Below are positions 63,065-64,000 of a stretch of DNA of 64,000 nucleotides, one piece after another. The notes below the pieces were generated by a model that did no database searches, was not told the origin of the DNA, and worked only from the letters and a program-made list of their open reading frames with translations. The position numbers and the translations under genes were made by a program. This stretch comes from Allobosea sp. Tri-44 (GTDB taxonomy: Bacteria > Pseudomonadota > Alphaproteobacteria > Rhizobiales > Beijerinckiaceae), in NCBI RefSeq assembly GCF_004123845.1, contig NZ_NBDP01000023.1, positions 124,001 through 188,000 on the forward strand, written 5' to 3'. Every line of letters starts with the position of its first letter. Within the stretch, counting starts at the first letter, position 1.

Positions 63065-63346
63065 ATGCCCGAATACAAGAATCCCCCTCCGCGCATCCTG
63101 CGCCCCCGCGTCGAACTGCCGACTCTCGAAGAGGCGGTGACGGCGGCGCAGTGCATGAGCGATTCGCCGGAGCAGCAGGCCGAGCTCGCTGCCCAGCTGA
63201 TGGGCGTGCCCGTTGCCGAGGTCGTCCCCTTCATCCGCAAGGCCGCGCACCGCACCACAGTGATGACGCCGAACCGCTCCGTCGTCGTGGTCCGCCGGCC
63301 GACCCGGACCTTCTCGCCGCGCCTCGCCGAGGCGATGCGCCGCTGA
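63065..63346 (+). CDS. conserved small protein of unknown function
   Basis: A 93-residue soluble basic protein (MPEYKNPPPRILRPRVELPT...). It has one helical region (LEEAVTAAQCMSDSPEQQAELAAQLMG, in two parts) and a basic C-terminus (VVVVRRPTRTFSPRLAEAMRR). It is not recognised. GGAG lies 8 nt before the ATG. It is divergent from the P450 gene and followed by a strong terminator, which supports it as a real gene. Confidence 0.7.
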   Translation: MPEYKNPPPRILRPRVELPTLEEAVTAAQCMSDSPEQQAELAAQLMGVPVAEVVPFIRKAAHRTTVMTPNRSVVVVRRPTRTFSPRLAEAMRR

Positions 63347-63377
63347 GCAGCACAGTCGCTGCTGTCCAATTTCCGAG

Positions 63378-63412
63378 AACGCCGGGAGCCAGGAATGGCT
63401 TCCGGCGTTTTG
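63378..63412 (+). terminator. rho-independent terminator after the 93-residue gene
   Basis: AACGCCGGGAGCCA (63378-63391) pairs, with one mismatched position, with TGGCTTCCGGCGTT (63396-63409) and is followed by a short T run. It lies 31 bp after the stop codon. Confidence 0.82.
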
Positions 63413-63452
63413 CTTTGCAGAGTGCGGAATAGTCCGGTCTGACCGGGAATGC

Positions 63453-63845
63453 TCAGTTGCTAGCGCCGATCTTGTCGAGGATCGGGCAGTCCGGCCGCTG
63501 ATCGCCATGGCAGTTGCTCGCGAGATGGCGCAGCGTCGCCGCCATCGCCTGCAGTGCCGCCGCCTTCTCCTCGAGTTCTGCAACATGCTTGAGTGCGAGC
63601 CGCTTGACGTCGGCGCTTGCCCGCGAACGGTCGCGCCAGAGCGTCAGCAGCGACCCGGTCTCATCGACCGAGAAGCCGAGGCTGCGGGCACGGCGCACGA
63701 AGCGCAGCGTATGGACGTTCGGCTCGGCATAGACCCGGTAGCCCGATTGCGAGCGCGTCGGCGGTTCGATCAGCCCGATCTGCTCGTAATAGCGAATCAT
63801 CTTGGCGCTGACACCTGAAGCCTCTGCGGCTTGTCCGATATTCAT
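63453..63845 (-). CDS. cueR: copper-responsive MerR-type regulator CueR
   Basis: A 130-residue MerR-family activator. The N-terminal HTH (MNIGQAAEASGVSAKMIRYYEQIGL), the dimerisation helix and the metal loop match CueR: Cys112 and Cys120 in NCHGDQRPDC and Ser77, the residues that select +1 ions (Cu, Ag) in E. coli CueR, are at the same numbers. The gene overlaps the stop of the upstream copper ATPase by 4 bp, so regulator and exporter are co-transcribed and probably autoregulated. Confidence 0.93.
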   Translation of the reverse strand: MNIGQAAEASGVSAKMIRYYEQIGLIEPPTRSQSGYRVYAEPNVHTLRFVRRARSLGFSVDETGSLLTLWRDRSRASADVKRLALKHVAELEEKAAALQAMAATLRHLASNCHGDQRPDCPILDKIGASN

Positions 63846-64000
63846 CCGATCCTCCCAAAGGCAGTGGCCGGAGCTGCGTCTGGCGCCGCCGCAGTGATGT
63901 CCTGCCGCACCGCGAACCGGCGCAGCCTGAGTGCGTTGGCGAGCACGCTGACGCTGGAAAAAGCCATGGCGAAGCTGGCGAAGACCGGCGACATCAGCAC
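63842..64000 (-). CDS. copA: C-terminal end of copper-translocating P-type ATPase (partial)
   Basis: The 52 visible codons read VLMSPVFASFAMAFSSVSVL then ANALRLRRF, the typical last membrane helix and end of CopA-type P1B ATPases, followed by a short Ala/Pro tail. The start lies beyond the right edge of the window. The TGA overlaps the cueR ATG. It would export Cu(I) under CueR control. Confidence 0.85.
   Translation of the reverse strand: MLMSPVFASFAMAFSSVSVLANALRLRRFAVRQDITAAAPDAAPATAFGRIG

Overview
The window (about 67% GC by impression, dense and tightly packed) reads as chromosomal DNA of an alphaproteobacterium of the order Hyphomicrobiales/Rhizobiales, most like Bosea or Methylobacterium relatives. 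Reasons: the recR-ybaB-dnaX-ffs and rpmH-rnpA-yidC housekeeping blocks, the aerobic (CobG/CobN) cobalamin pathway with CbtAB, a DnaX lacking the usual zinc-site cysteines, and intergenic palindromes of the kind common in this order. The genus is an inference; no rRNA or tRNA gene was seen.

Layout. 1-4 kb: small secreted protein, then recR, ybaB/ebfC, dnaX and the 4.5S SRP RNA on the minus strand. 4-8 kb: rpmH, rnpA, yidC, a hexapeptide acetyltransferase and engB on the plus strand. 8-13 kb: a VOC dioxygenase-like protein, then a minus-strand coaBC-dut-rrf2-cysK-GNAT run with a palindromic operator candidate in front of cysK. 13-16.6 kb: scoAB (ketone-body/3-oxoacid CoA transferase), a LysR regulator and a divergent MFS exporter with a 15-codon leader ORF. 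16.6-34.4 kb: a large cobalamin cluster. A B12 riboswitch precedes cbtB-cbtA-DUF1636-cobW-cobN-cobG-cobH-cobI-cobJ; cobL-cobE-cobM-cobB-bluB continue on the same strand. cobK lies antisense between the two parts, and cobU-cobO and cobC point the other way. Genes typically overlap by 4 bp. cobA, cobF, cobQ, cobS, cobT, cobV and the DMB phosphoribosyltransferase are not here.

34.4-37.7 kb: D-2-hydroxyacid dehydrogenase, an exported alpha/beta hydrolase and a LysR regulator. 37.8-61 kb: a large, poorly characterised cell-envelope region. It holds OmpA-like and other exported proteins, three unrecognised cytoplasmic or membrane proteins, and a minus-strand operon. That operon encodes an Hsp70/actin-fold ATPase (possibly SrfB-like), a large partner, a 495-residue protein, a penicillin-binding transpeptidase and a very large SEDS (FtsW/RodA-type) glycosyltransferase with an extra 400-residue N-terminal part. 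Further exported proteins (IalB-like C-terminus, glycine-zipper lipoprotein) follow. This is the best candidate for an undescribed system: a dedicated SEDS-PBP synthase pair wired to a nucleotide-dependent cytoskeletal or chaperone-like protein.

61.4-64 kb: cytochrome P450, a conserved small protein, and cueR overlapping the 3' end of a copper P-type ATPase gene that runs off the window. Several families of palindromic intergenic repeats are scattered throughout, one of them inserted in frame inside cobN.
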